NCBI GenBank assembly: GCA_037178625.1
Contig: CM074133.1
Span: 2,170,001 to 2,234,000 of the forward strand
Length of the DNA stretch: 64,000 bases
Direction of reading: 5' to 3'
Source: Skeletonema tropicum
Taxonomy: Eukaryota; Bacillariophyta; Thalassiosirophyceae; Thalassiosirales; Thalassiosiraceae
Numbering within the stretch: the first letter of the stretch is position 1; each line of letters starts with the position of its first letter. Made by a program: the position numbers and the translations under genes. The notes beneath the pieces were generated by a model. The model was not told the origin of the DNA, did no database searches, and saw only the letters and a program-made list of their open reading frames with translations. Below are positions 41,299-53,481 of this stretch, one piece after another.

Positions 41299-44200
41299 TC
41301 TCATAGCTGATCTGAGAGGTCCAGTGTGGGCTGGCTAGAAAAACCCATTTAGACCAAATTGCATCTATCGTCGTCGATATGCACATGAGCCGCTTCTAGT
41401 GACCCATTATACTCGGCGGTGATACTATACAAGCATATTAGCACTGCGCAGAAGGGTGGCGTGCGTAGAAGCGATGCTACAGTCTCGTGGCTGATCTGAG
41501 AGGTCCAGTGTGGGCTGGCTAGAAGCACCCATTTAGACCAAATTGTATCCATCGTCCTCACTATAGCAATGAGCAGCTTCTAGTGGCCCATTATACTCGG
41601 CGGTGATACCATACAAGCACATTAGCACTGCGCAGAAGGCTGGCGTGCTCAAAAGCAATGCTACAGTCTCGTGGCTGATCGGAGAGGTCCAGTGTGGGCT
41701 GGCTAGCAGCACCCATTTAGACCAAATCGTATCCATCGTCCTCACTATAACAATGAGCAGCTTCTAGTGGCCCATTATACTCGGCGGGGATACCATACAA
41801 GCACATTAGCACTGCGCAGAAGGCTGGCATGCTCAAAGGAGATGCTACAGTCTTGTGGCTGATCTGAGAGGTCCAGTGTGGGCTGGCTAGCAGCACTCAT
41901 TAATACCAAATCGTATCTATCGACGTCACTATAGCAATGAGCAGCTTCTAGTGGCCCATTATACTCGGCGGTGATACTATACAAGCACATTAGCACTGCG
42001 CAGAAGGCTGGCGTGCTCAGAAGCAATGCTACAGTCTTGTGGCTGATCTGAAAGGTCCAGTGTGGGCTGGCTAGCAGCACCCATTTAGACCAAATCGTAT
42101 CCATCGCCGTCACTATAACAATGAGCAGCTTCTAGTGGCCCATTATACTCGGCGGGGATACCATACAAGCACATTAGCACTGCGCAGAAGGCTAGCTTGT
42201 AAAGTAGCGATGCTGCAGTCTCGTGGCTGATCTGAGAGGTCCAGTGTGGGCTTGCTAGCAGCACCCATTTAGACTAAATTGCATCTATCGTCGTCAATAT
42301 GCACATGAGCCACTTCTAGTGGACCACTATACTCGGCGGGGATACTATACAAGCACATTAGCACTGCGCAGAAGGCTGGCGTGTTCAAAAGCGATGCTAC
42401 AGTCTCGTAGCTGATCTGAGATGTCCAGTGTGGGCTGGCTAGCAGCACCCATTTAGACCAAATCGTATCCATCGTCCTCACTATAGCAATGAGCAGCTTC
42501 TAGTGGCCCATTATACTCGGCGGGGATACTATACAAGCACATTAGCACTGCGCAGAAGGCTGGCGTGCGTAGGAGAGATGCTAAAGTCTTGTGACTGTTC
42601 GGAGAGGTCCAGTGTGGGCTGGCTAGCAGCACCCATTTAGACCAAATCGTATCCATCGCCGTCACTATAGCAATGACTAACTTCTAGTGGCCCACTATAC
42701 TCGGCGGTGATACCATACAAGCACATTAGCACTGCGCAGAAGGCTGGTGTGCTCAAAAGCGATGCTGCAGTCTCGTGGCTGATCTGAGATGTCCAGTGTG
42801 CAATGGCGCTTGCTAGCAGCACCCATTTAGACCAAATCGTATCCATCGTCCTCACTATAGCAATGAGCAGCTTCTAGTGGCCCATTATACTCGGCGGGGA
42901 TACTATACAAGCACATTAGCACTGCGCAGAAGGGTGGCGTGCGTAGAAGCGATGCTACAGTCTTGTGGCTGATCTGAGAGGTCCAGTGTGGGCTGGCTAG
43001 CAGCACCCATTTAGACCAAATTGTATCTATCGTCGTCAATACGCACATGAGCAGCTTCTAGTGGCCCATTATACTCGGCGGGGATACTATACAAGCACAT
43101 TAGCACTGCGCAGAAGGCTAGCTTGTAAAGTAGCGATGCTACAGTCTCGTGGCTGATCTGAGAGGTCCAGTGTGGGCTGGCTAGCAGCACCCATTTAGAC
43201 CTAATTTCATGTATCGTTGTCAATATGCAAATGAACCGCTTCTAGTGGCCCATTATACTCGGCGGGGATACTATACAAGCACATTAGCACTGCGCAGAAG
43301 GCTGGCGTGCTCAAAAGCGATGCTACAGTCTCGTAGCTGATCTGAGAGGTCCAGTGTGGGCTGGCTAGCAGCACCCAATTAGACCAAATCGTATCCATCG
43401 TCGTCACTATAGCAATGAGCAGCTTCTAGTGGCCCACTATACTCGGCGGGGATAGTAAACAAGCACATTAGCACTGCGCAGAAGGCTAGCTTGTAAAGTA
43501 GCGATGCTGCAGTCTCGTGGCTGATCTGAGAGGTCCAGTGTGGGCTGGCTAGCAGCACCCATTTAGACCAAATTGTATTTATCGTCGTCAATATGCACAT
43601 GAGCCACTTCTAGTGGCCCATTATACTCGGTGGTGATACTATACAAGCACATTAGCACTGCGCAGAAGGCTGGCGTGCGTAGAAGCGATGCTGCAGTCTC
43701 GTGGCTGATCTGAGAGGTCCAGTGTGCGATGGCGCTTGCTAGAAGCACCCATTTAGACCAAATTGTATCCATCGTCCTCACTATAGCAATGAGCAGCTTC
43801 TAGTGGCCCATTATACTCGGCGGGGATACTATACAAGCACATTAGCACTGCGCAGAAGGCTGGCGTGCTCAAAAGCGATGCTACAGTCTCGTAGCTGATC
43901 TGAGAGGTCCAGTGTGGGCTGGCTACCAGCACCCATTTATACCAAATCGTATCCATCGCCGTCACTATAGCAATGATTAACTTCTAGTGGCCCATTATAC
44001 TCGGCGGGGATACTATACAAGCACATTAGCACTGCGCAGAAGGCTGGCGTGCTCAAAAGCGATGCTGCAGTCTTGTGGCTGATCTGAGAGATCCAGTGTG
44101 GGCTGGCTAGAAAAACCCATTTAGACCTAATTTCATGTATCGTCGTCAATATGCAAATAAGCCGCTTCTAGTGGCCCTCTATACTCGGCGGGGATCCATA

Positions 44201-47200
44201 CAAGCACATTAGCACTGCGCAGAAGGCTGGCGTGCTCAAAAGCGATGCTACAGTCTCGTGGCTGATCTGAGAGGTCCATTGTGGGCTGGCTAGCAGCACC
44301 TAATTAGACCAAATCGTATCCATCGTCATCACTACGCAGATGAGCAGCTTCTAGTGGCCCATTATACTCGGCGGGGATCCATACAAGCACATTAGCACTG
44401 CGCAGAAGGCTAGCTTGTAAAGTAGCGATGTTGCAGTCTCGTGGCTGATCTTAGAGGTCCAGTGTGCGATGGCGCTTGCTAGCAGCACTCATTTAGACCA
44501 AATTGTATCCATCGTCCTCACTATAACAATGAGCGATGCTACAGTCTCGTAGCTGATCTGAGAGGTCCAGTGTGGGCTGGCTAGCAGCACCCATTTAGAC
44601 CAAATCGTATCCATCGTCCTCACAACAGCAATGAGCCACTTCTAGTGGCCCATTATACTCGGCGGGGATACTATACAAGAACATTAGCACTGCGCAGAAA
44701 GGTGGCGTGCGTGGCAGCGATGCTGCAGTCTCGTGGCTGATCTTAGAGGTTCAGTGTGCGATGGCGCCTGCTAGCAGCACTCATTTAGACCAAATTGTAT
44801 CCATCGTCGTCACTACAACAATGAGCAGCTTCTAGTGGCCCATTATACTCGGCGGGGATACTATACAAGCACATTAGCACTGCGCAGAAGGGTGGCGTGC
44901 GTAGAAGCGATGCTACAGTCTTGTGGCTGATCTGAGAGGTCCAGTGTGGGCTGGCTAGAAGCACCCATTTAGACCGAATTGTAACTATCGTCGTCAATAC
45001 GCATATGGGCAGCTTCTAGTGGCCCATTATACTCGGCGGTGATACCATACAAGCACATTAGCACTGCGCAGAAGGCTGGAGTGCATAGAAGCGATGCTAC
45101 AGTCTCGTGGCTGATCTGAGAGGTCCAGTGTGGGCTGGCTAGCAGCATTACATTCGATCTAACCGTATCTATCGTCGTCACTAAGTATAGCAATGAGCAG
45201 CTTCTAGTGGCCCATTATACTCGGCGGGGATACTATACAAGCACATTAGCACTGCGCAGAAGGCTGGCGTGCTCAAAAGCGATGCTACAGTCTTGTGGCT
45301 GATCTGAGAGGTCCAGTGTGGGCTGGCTAGAAGCACCCAATTAGACCAAATCGTATCCATCGTCGTCAATACGCAGATGAGCAGCTTCTAGTGGCCCACT
45401 ATACTCGGCGGGGATACTATACACGCATATTAGCATTGCCCATACGACTGGAGGGCTTAGAAGCGATACTACAGTCTCGTGGCTGATCTGAGAGGTCCAG
45501 TGTGGGCTGGCTAGAAGCACCCATTTAGACCAAATCGTATTCATCGTCCTCACTATAGCAATGAGCAGCTTCTAGTGGCCCATTATACTCGACGGGGATA
45601 GTAAACAAGCACATTAGCACTGCGCAGAAGGCTGGCGTGCGTAGAAGCGATGCTGCAGTCTCGTGGCTGATCTGAGAGGTCCAGTGTGGGCTGGCTAGCA
45701 GCACCCATTTAGACCAAATTGCATCTATCGTCGTCGATATGCACATGAGCAGCTTCTAGTGGCCCATTATACTCGGCGGGGATACGATACAAGCACATTA
45801 GCACTGCGCAGAAGGCTGGCGTGCGTAGAAGCGATGTTACAGTCTCGTAGCTGATCTGAGAGGTCCAGTGTGGGCTGGCTAGCAGCACCCATTTATACCA
45901 AATCGTATCCATCGTCCTCACAACAGCAATGAGCAGCTTCTAGTGGCCCATTATACTCGGCGGGGATACTATACAAGCACATTAGCACTGCGCAGAAGGC
46001 TGGCGTGCGTGGCAGCGATGCTGCAGTCTCGTGGCTGATCTTAGAGGTCCAGTGTGCGATGGCGCCTGCTAGCAGCACTCATTTAGACCAAATTGCATCC
46101 ATCGTCGTCACTATAACAATGAGCAGCTTCTAGTGGCCCATTATACTCGGCGGTGATACTATACAAGCACATTAGCACTGCGCAGAAGGCTGGCGTGCTC
46201 AAAAGCGATGCTACAGTCTTGTGGCTGATCTGAGAGGTCCAGTGTGGGCTGGCTAGAAGCACCCATTTAGACCAAATTGTAACTATCGTCGTCAATACGC
46301 ACATGGGCAGCTTCTAGTGGCCCATTATACTCGGCGGTGATACCATACAAGCACATTAGCACTGCGCAGAAGGCTGGAGTGCATAGAAGCGATGCTACAG
46401 TCTCGTGGCTGATCTGAGAGGTCCAGTGTGGGCTGGCTAGCAGCATTACATTCGATCTAACCGTATCTATCGTCGTCACTAAGTATAGCAATGAGCAGCT
46501 TCTAGTGGCCCATTATACTCGGCGGGGATACTATACAAGCACATTAGCACTGCGCAGAAGGCTGGCGTGCCTGGCAGCGATGCTGCAGTCTCGTGGCTGA
46601 TCTTAGAGGTCCAGTGTGCGATGGCGCCTGCTAGCAGCACTCATTTAGACCAAATTGCATCCATCGTCGTCACTATAACAATGAGCAGCTTCTAGTGGCC
46701 CATTATACTCGGCGGTGATACTATACAAGCACATTAGCACTGCGCAGAAGGCTGGCGTGCTCAAAAGCGATGCTACAGTCTTGTGGCTGATCTGAGAGGT
46801 CCAGTGTGGGCTGGCTAGAAGCACCCATTTAGACCAAATTGTAACTATCGTCGTCAATACGCACATGGGCAGCTTCTAGTGGCCCATTATACTCGGCGGT
46901 GATACCATACAAGCACATTAGCACTGCGCAGAAGGCTGGAGTGCATAGAAGCGATGCTACAGTCTCGTGGCTGATCTGAGAGGTCCAGTGTGGGCTGGCT
47001 AGCAGCATTACATTCGATCTAACCGTATCTATCGTCGTCACTAAGTATAGCAATGAGCAGCTTCTAGTGGCCCATTATACTCGGCGGGGATACTATACAA
47101 GCACATTAGCACTGCGCAGAAGGCTGGCGTGCCTGGCAGCGATGCTGCAGTCTCGTGGCTGATCTTAGAGGTCCAGTGTGCGATGGCGCCTGCTAGCAGC

Positions 47201-48514
47201 ACTCATTTAGACCAAATTGCATCCATCGTCGTCACTATAACAATGAGCAGCTTCTAGTGGCCCATTATACTCGGCGGTGATACTATACAAGCACATTAGC
47301 ACTGCGCAGAAGGCTGGCGTGCTCAAAAGCGATGCTACAGTCTTGTGGCTGATCTGAGAGGTCCAGTGTGGGCTGGCTAGCAGCACCCATTTAGACCAAA
47401 TTGTAACTATCGTCGTCAATACGCACATGGGCAGCTTCTAGTGGCCCATTATACTCGGCGGTGATACCATACAAGCACATTAGCACTGCGCAGAAGGCTG
47501 GAGTGCATAGAAGCGATGCTACAGTCTCGTGGCTGATCTGAGAGGTCCAGTGTGGGCTGGCTAGCATCATTACATTCGATCTAACCGTATCTATCGTCGT
47601 CACTAAGTATAGCAATGAGCAGCTTCTAGTGGCCCATTATACTCGGCGGGGATACTATACAAGCACATTAGCACTGCGCAGAAGGCTGGCGTGCTCAAAA
47701 GCGATGCTACAGTCTTGTGGCTGATCTGAGAGGTCCAGTGTGGGCTGGCTAGCAGCACCCAATTAGACCAAATCGTATCCATCGTCGTCAATACGCAGAT
47801 GAGCAGCTTCTAGTGGCCCACTATACTCGGCGGGGATACTATACACGCATATTAGCACTGCCCATACGACTGGAGGGCTTAGAAGCGATACTACAGTCTC
47901 GTGGCTGATCTGAGAGGTCCAGTGTGGGCTGGCTAGCAGCACCCATTTTTAGACCAAATCGTATCCATCGTCCTCACTATAGCAATGAGCAGCTTCTAGT
48001 GGCCCACTATACTCGACGGGGATACTATACAAGCACATTAGCACTGCGCAGAAGGCTGGCGTGCGTAGAAGCGATGCTACAGGCTTGTTGCTGATCTGAG
48101 AGGTCCAGTGTGCGATTGCGCTTGCTAGCAGCACTCATTTAGACCAAATCGTATCCATCGTCCTCACTATAGCAATGAGCAGCTTCTAGTGGCCCATTAT
48201 ACTCGGCGGGGATACTATACAAGCACATTAGCACTGCGCAAAAGCCTGGCTTGTGTAGAAGCGATGTTACAGTCTCGTAGCTGATCTGAGATGTCCAGTG
48301 TGGGCTGGCTAGAAGCACCCATTTAGACCAAATTGTATCCATCGTCGTCAATACTCACATGAGCAGCTTCTAGTGGCCCATTATACTCGGCGGTGATACG
48401 TTACGAGCACATTAGCACTGCTCATACGACTGGAGTGCATAGAAGCGCTGCTTCAGTCTCGTAGCTGATCTGAGAGGTCCAGTGTGGGCTGGCTAGCAGC
48501 ACTCATGTAGACCA
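41299..48514. repeat. Satellite array, about 40 tandem copies of a 184-190-bp monomer
   Basis: Every monomer contains landmarks such as TAGTGGCCCATTATACTCGG, CACATTAGCACTGCGCAGAA and CTGATCTGAGAGGTCCAGTG. Most monomers are 184 bp; variants of 187-190 bp carry short insertions, and one near 44458-44566 is truncated to about 108 bp. On the minus strand each unit has a 60-74-residue frame starting M-x-TIDTIWSKWVLLASPHW. Because 184 is not a multiple of three, these frames cannot join, so they are by-products of the repeat. Copies differ by scattered substitutions and by three to four alternative hinge segments near the unit boundary. No gene interrupts the array. Confidence 0.95.
46083..47768. 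repeat. 562-bp higher-order repeat within the satellite, three copies
   Basis: Landmark frames recur at exactly 562-base steps: 46083, 46645, 47207 and 46267, 46829, 47391. Each higher-order unit holds three monomers, of 184, about 188 and about 190 bp. They include a distinct monomer with a TACATTCGATCTAACCGTAT segment and one with TTAGAGGTCCAGTGTGCGAT. Copies are nearly identical, while monomers within a unit differ. Confidence 0.88.
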
Positions 48515-49910
48515 AGTCGTTCAGCAAGCTATGGTTATGTTATATTTTTGCTACTTTTAATTCTATTTGTATGATTTTTTGTCTTTAACTTTTTTGTTTT
48601 TATCAGAAGACTCGATATTGTTGTAACAGCCTCGGTCGAGCTGTTATTATTGACGATATTGCTAACGAGTAGTTTATAGATTGTATTTTGTCTCTAGCTT
48701 GACTGTCCCTTAGAGGCCTTGTACCGTTTGCGCGAGCTATATATCATGAGAACAGTACACCAGTCCTTTGCAAGTGACTCTACTTGTCGAATATCCTCAC
48801 TGACAGGAATATCAATACGTGCGTGCCTGATCAGGCAGGATGAATTACAAGATACATACTTCTCATTTTTTTTGCTGAGGAGTCGAACGCCGATCTATCT
48901 ATTCTTATTTGATTGATTTGACCTTTAAGCTAGCAATATCTAATTTGTGCACAAATTTTCGAATTTGCGGTGCTGCATCGCACTAGTAGTCCATCATATT
49001 GATAGGTGTTGAGCCAACATCAAGGAGACGTGTAGTGAATTTGGCTTTCAGTGGTTTCAGCATGACTTTTCATCCTCTTGGAGATGATGCAGCTTCAGCT
49101 TTTTTCTTCGGCTTGGGTCACAAATTGGGTTGTACCAAGTGTGCAATACACGTACCATAAGGTGCTGCATCGAGCTCTCACGTGATTTGTCTTTGTATGA
49201 GGCTTTATACTCAACACATTCTAAGCTCTGAAGACACAGAACCTTCTAGAACTCAGAAGAAGTGTGAGTATTGCTTTTATCAATATGTGTACTATCTTGC
49301 GGGCGGCAAAGTGCACTGTGTTTGAGGGCCGCAGATCCCAAATAGGAAAATGATCTCGGGTGGCATGCTTAGACCAGAGGCCACCTCTTCACACACACTC
49401 TCATACTATCCATAGCTAGTTGGATGTGCGCGAGGTAGACACTACTCTACGTCTCTTGCTGGGTGGGCAGTATATTGGCCAGTCCAAAAAGATGGCTAGA
49501 GCCTGTACTGTTCTCTCAATAGCAGTGCTCAGCTAACTGCGCTCGCTTCGTACATCTTCTTATTATGATTCCTTCCTAATAATTAATTATCTGTGCTTCA
49601 TTTTATTGTTAGTGTTAGCTTAAACATCTGAACTATGATCAACACTACATCCTGATGCATTACAGTTAGATTCCCTACTTTGAGTTGCCGGCAGTTGAAA
49701 GGAATCATTTGAACTAAACAAGCAGTCGAGTACTGTCCTTATCCGAGAGATACTGACACAGCTCTTAAGATTCTATGAGAGAAAAGTGATTGAGCTTTCC
49801 GTAAGTTTTATCTGTTTCGTGGCAATGGATACCGATGTAATTGTTGAACATGTACCTTTGCTTTTTTGTTTGTTAATAAAATGAACTCTGTCCTTAGTCA
49901 CACAGCAGAA
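48515..49910. other. Intergenic, no gene seen
   Basis: About 1.4 kb of sequence after the satellite with no convincing coding frame. A small hairpin-forming segment lies near 48630 (AACAGCCTCGGTCGAGCTGTT, with short arms). I searched by eye for U-snRNA landmarks and found none. Confidence 0.45.
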
Positions 49911-49987
49911 ATCAGGAGATTCCGGGTTCGAATCCCGGGCAGGATTACCATGTCCTGTTGGCCCAACGGTAAGGCGCCTGACTACGG
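49911..49987 (+). tRNA. Circularly permuted tRNA-Arg (anticodon ACG), copy 2
   Basis: The 3' half is 49911-49946 (A38 to T73). A 5-nt spacer (ACCAT) follows, and then the 5' half at 49952-49987 (G1 to G37). The tRNA body is identical to copy 1 at 36227-36303, while spacer and flanks differ, so the arrangement is not an artefact of one locus. Rejoining at 37/38 gives a 72-nt tRNA with acceptor GTCCTGT/GCAGGAT, D stem GCC/GGC, anticodon stem CCTGA/TCAGG, loop CTACGGA and T arm CCGGG/CCCGG. A T5 run at 49992-49996 is a Pol III terminator. The upstream flank CAGCAGAA and downstream ATTC fit a BHB-like junction. Confidence 0.88.
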
Positions 49988-49991
49988 ATTC

Positions 49992-49996
49992 TTTTT
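49992..49996 (+). terminator. Pol III T5 terminator of permuted tRNA-Arg copy 2
   Basis: TTTTT starting five bases after the 5' half of the permuted tRNA. The equivalent TCTTTTTG context occurs in copy 1. Confidence 0.7.
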
Positions 49997-50778
49997 GCGC
50001 TTCCTCTTTTTTGCACTTCATTGCGATGACACTCACGGCATTGCTGGGAATAGGTGTATCATCATATTGTATATAGGAGTATTGTACACCACAACGAGTT
50101 TTGTTTTGCACATCTAGCAGATAAGTATTGCATTGCATTCGATTGAATCTTACAAACCTTTTTCAGTGTGGTCTATAGTATGATGAATTCATCTTCAGAA
50201 TCATGCACGAGTATTGTAACGGTCATCACAATTCTTCTATCCTTCTTTTGAAGAAGCTCAGAACTCAAGCAAGCACCGTAGGTTGGTACCCCGAGATCAA
50301 GGGTTTTCCAAGATACTCACACCACTCGATGTGCACCCTTTAACCCATAAAGCATTTGGAATTTAAGCAATTTCGCGAAGCAAAGCGCTGCGCAAGGATA
50401 CGGATACAGTGCATACTATTACAATTTACAAGGGAGATCTAAATCTTATTTTTTAAGTTGTTATGATATTATTGCACACAAATAAGAGAAGCCAGCAATC
50501 ATTATTCTTGTATCTTTGCCTATCATTTCATCTCACGGATTGCTGTGCAATCATTGTGTTTGCATGGCATGTGATTATCTTCTGCCACACTTACAGACTA
50601 GTAGGATTCGCCGACATGAAGCAATCAATCTAACCTTGAGAGTCGATGGATTGATCCTGCGTTCTCAAAACGATGACATTGAAACCTCAAATGACGTTCC
50701 AACTTGATAGTAGCCGTCTCGTTTCTCAACCTCTACTTTCCAAAACCAAAATCTCATACTTCAAACCCTAGATCCAAC
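49997..50778. other. Intergenic, no gene seen
   Basis: Roughly 780 bases between the permuted tRNA and the PDZ-protein stop. A 63-residue frame at 50516-50707 lacks any recognisable feature. Confidence 0.4.
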
Positions 50779-51378
50779 TTAAAATAATCCAAGGAACTTT
50801 CCTTTCTTCAACCTCTTCTCATCAGCCTCTAACTCAGCCAACAATTGATCTCTCTTCGCCTGAGCTCTCTCCCTCGCATCTTGCGCAGCCTGTTGTTGCC
50901 TTGCAACCTCGGCACCCTTCATCTTCTTCTGTTGACGATTTTCAAAGACCAAACTTACAGTTGGGCCGGCACGTACCCGAATAGCGGCAAGGACACGAGT
51001 TAGACCTACTCCACGGCACGACCACATTTGATCGCCAAAGGTTGCGGAAACCATGGTAACAATGTCACCCTCTTGGACTAGGCCAGAGCGTGCAGCATTA
51101 CCCCGGGGAGCTACTGTTTGAACGAAGACATTGCCGTCGTCATCTTCATCTAGGACAAGCCCAAGAGGACGCTTCAATTCTACCAAATTGTCACCTGATG
51201 AGGCAGATCGAGATTGTTTGGCCCAGCGCATAAAGCTTTCGTCTTCGGATGACATGGAGAGGGACGTCAGAGGTGACTTCTCTGTAGTTGCGATACCAGA
51301 GGTGGAAAATCCAGCACAGAACATGTTGGATGGAGCTGCAATGGCAGCAGCGGCAAGAATAGCGATTGTAGACTTCAT
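50779..51378 (-). CDS. Plastid-targeted PDZ-domain protein
   Basis: 199 residues. The hydrophobic leader (STIAILAAAAIAAPSNMFCA) followed by GFSTSG fits plastid import. Residues about 65-150 are a PDZ-like fold: a KRPLGLVLDEDDDGNVFVQT carboxylate-binding loop region, then RSGLVQEGDIVTMVSATFGD. The C-terminus is a charged helix (AQDARERAQAKRDQLLAELE) ending KKGKFLGLF. PDZ domains bind protein C-termini. Partners are unknown, but a second plastid PDZ protein is encoded 6 kb away. Confidence 0.82.
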   Translation of the reverse strand: MKSTIAILAAAAIAAPSNMFCAGFSTSGIATTEKSPLTSLSMSSEDESFMRWAKQSRSASSGDNLVELKRPLGLVLDEDDDGNVFVQTVAPRGNAARSGLVQEGDIVTMVSATFGDQMWSCRGVGLTRVLAAIRVRAGPTVSLVFENRQQKKMKGAEVARQQQAAQDARERAQAKRDQLLAELEADEKRLKKGKFLGLF

Positions 51379-51749
51379 TTTTGTTGATTGTTATTGAATG
51401 CGTAGGGTGGTTCTATTATATTTGCTACAATAAACACTTTGCGTCGACCATGAAAGTCATGTCAGAACCACCTTGTGAGCTGTGAGCTCGCATGCGTGTT
51501 CATTATTATTTGCTTTTCTTCGTGGTGAGCTGTGATTGTGATTGCTGTCGCAGTGACAGGGAGCTTCGTTCTCCACTCACCATCGCCCGTCGCGCCGCCC
51601 ATTGCTCGCCCATCGTCCACGCCTCTCTCGCTCGGCTCGTCACAGCCGCCGACAGCCGCCCGCTATCCGTACAATTCTTATCACCTCGGCAGGAAGGATA
51701 TCAACACCACAGTATCTCTCGAATACATAAAATATAAATTCTATTCACC
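51379..51749 (+). other. Divergent promoter region between the PDZ gene and ClpP
   Basis: 371 bases, C-rich on the plus strand just upstream of ClpP. No gene or repeat is recognised. Confidence 0.4.
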
Positions 51750-52854
51750 ATGGTCATGAGACGAACAATTTGCGGGCTTGTTGGAGCCTTGAGTGCCTTC
51801 TCTGGCGCTTCAGCCTATGGTAAGATGATTTTGACCCCCCTACATGAAAACGTGGAAGTGAAGGCAGCCAAACAACCGAGTCGGCGGTTCCACTGTCGCC
51901 GCTTGCCATTCATCGCATGTTCAGGTGCAATACTATCCGACTGAAAAAATATCAATCTAACCGCGTCCATTATGTATTTTCACTCTCTATCCAGTTTCCA
52001 CTTTTGTACCAAAGAAGGGAATTGCCCCTCCTGCGCCCAAGGCCGTGTCAAGTCTCAAGACTGGGTCATCTAGGCGATCATCCATGAGAAATGATATCAA
52101 AATGATGCCTATTGGTGTACCCAAGGTTGCCTACCGTGTTCCAGGGGGGATGGGTGCTGAATGGTGAGTGTTTTTTGGACAAGTGCACGTCTTGTGTTAT
52201 GTGTATGTTGGTTGATGTTCATGCCCCCTCGTATGACTATTTAATGTGTTCACTGATCGATCAACTGTTTGCTGTTTACTCACCATATATTGAAAACACA
52301 CAAATAGGGTTGATATTTACAATCGTCTTTACAGAGAGCGCATTATCTTTCTTGGATCCGAAATTGACGACGAACTTGCCAACCAAATCATCGGTGTGAT
52401 GCTTTACCTCGACGAAGAAGATAGCTCGAAACCAATTTACCTTTACATCAACTCCCCTGGTGGATCCGTTATTTCTGGTCTTGCCATTTTCGATGCCATG
52501 CAACTTATCAAAAGTGAAGTTATCACCATCAACCTTGGTCTTGCAGCCTCAATGGGTTCATTCATCCTCGCTGCCGGTTCCAAGGGAAAACGCCTTGCTC
52601 TTCCCAGCTCACGTATCATGATCCATCAACCTATGGGTGGAGCCCAGGGACAAGCACAGGATATCAAAGTGGAGGCTGCTCAAATTATGCGTATTCGGGA
52701 CAACCTTGTGAAAATGTATTCTATGTTTACTGGACAGACTACTGAGGTTGTGACTGCTGCTTTGGACAGAGATAACTTTTTGAGTGCTCAGGAGGCATTG
52801 GAATTTGGACTTATTGATCGTATTTTGGAAAGACCCAGTGGACCTGGAATGTAA
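51750..52854 (+). CDS. Plastid-targeted ClpP protease subunit
   Basis: Three exons: 51750-51819, 51995-52163 and 52308-52854. Both introns are GT-AG, and the product is 261 residues. The leader reads [17 protein letters not shown], a plastid ASAF-type motif formed across intron 1. The protease has the catalytic Ser in [14 protein letters not shown] and the His in [14 protein letters not shown]. It also has [18 protein letters not shown], and [18 protein letters not shown] forming the oxyanion strand. It assembles into the tetradecameric Clp barrel with ClpR and a ClpC/X ATPase. The start ATG at 51750 has a good context (ACCATGG). Confidence 0.94.
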
Positions 52855-53481
52855 ATAATCAATGTGCGAATTGTTGAAGGTAGATTCAGTGCCAGTGGAG
52901 TTTCTCTTTTAAATAGAAGGAGCGATGAATAGATTGCGGTGCGGTGACTGAGTTCTTCTTACATACACAAAATTGAAGTTGTTGCTGCGAAAGGAATTTC
53001 GAGAAATAATGCCTGTGCTCCTTTATAATTATTATTTCCTTAGAAAGACATAAATTCTGAGCTGTAGTTCTGTGATCATACTTTCACTTGCATATCTCAT
53101 GACAACATAATTACACTGCTCACTTACATACCAACCTCTAAGTAATCTTGTCCTCGTCCTGCCAGGCAGTTACACCTAGAACTTCAATTGAGGAGGAGTA
53201 CCGTTTGTTGCCGAAACGCTGAGTTGGCCGAGCGACGACAGCAAACACTCGTCCCAGCTCACTCGGCCTCACCACTCACCACCATGGCAAAGCTGCCAGC
53301 TGCCCAGCTGTTCCTGTCCCTCTCAATCTATCCTCTCACCAACTCACCAAACTTAAAGGCTTCATCAAAAGGAAGTAGGTGCTCATCTCTCTAGGCTAAC
53401 GTTTGTTATGCAACATTACAGTGGCTAGCCAGAAAATCAGGACTCTCCCAGCTTCTAAGAATTCTCATTGCTGTCACAAAA
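52855..53481 (+). other. Intergenic and upstream region, no confident gene
   Basis: About 630 bases. A frame at 53188-53394 (with MAKLPAAQLFLSLSIYPLT inside) has a hydrophobic piece but no support and probably overlaps the 5' UTR of the next gene. Confidence 0.45.

Noticed and set aside
41349..48351. About thirty 60-74-residue minus-strand frames with similar sequence, as a gene family
   Set aside because: They repeat with the satellite monomer, whose length is not a multiple of three; each ends at the same place in the unit. No start context, introns or domain support translation.
49911..49987. Two unrelated tRNA fragments or a tandem pair of tRNA genes rather than a permuted gene
   Set aside because: Both loci break exactly at 37/38, the canonical intron position, contain one copy of each half, keep all stems and carry terminators after the 5' half.
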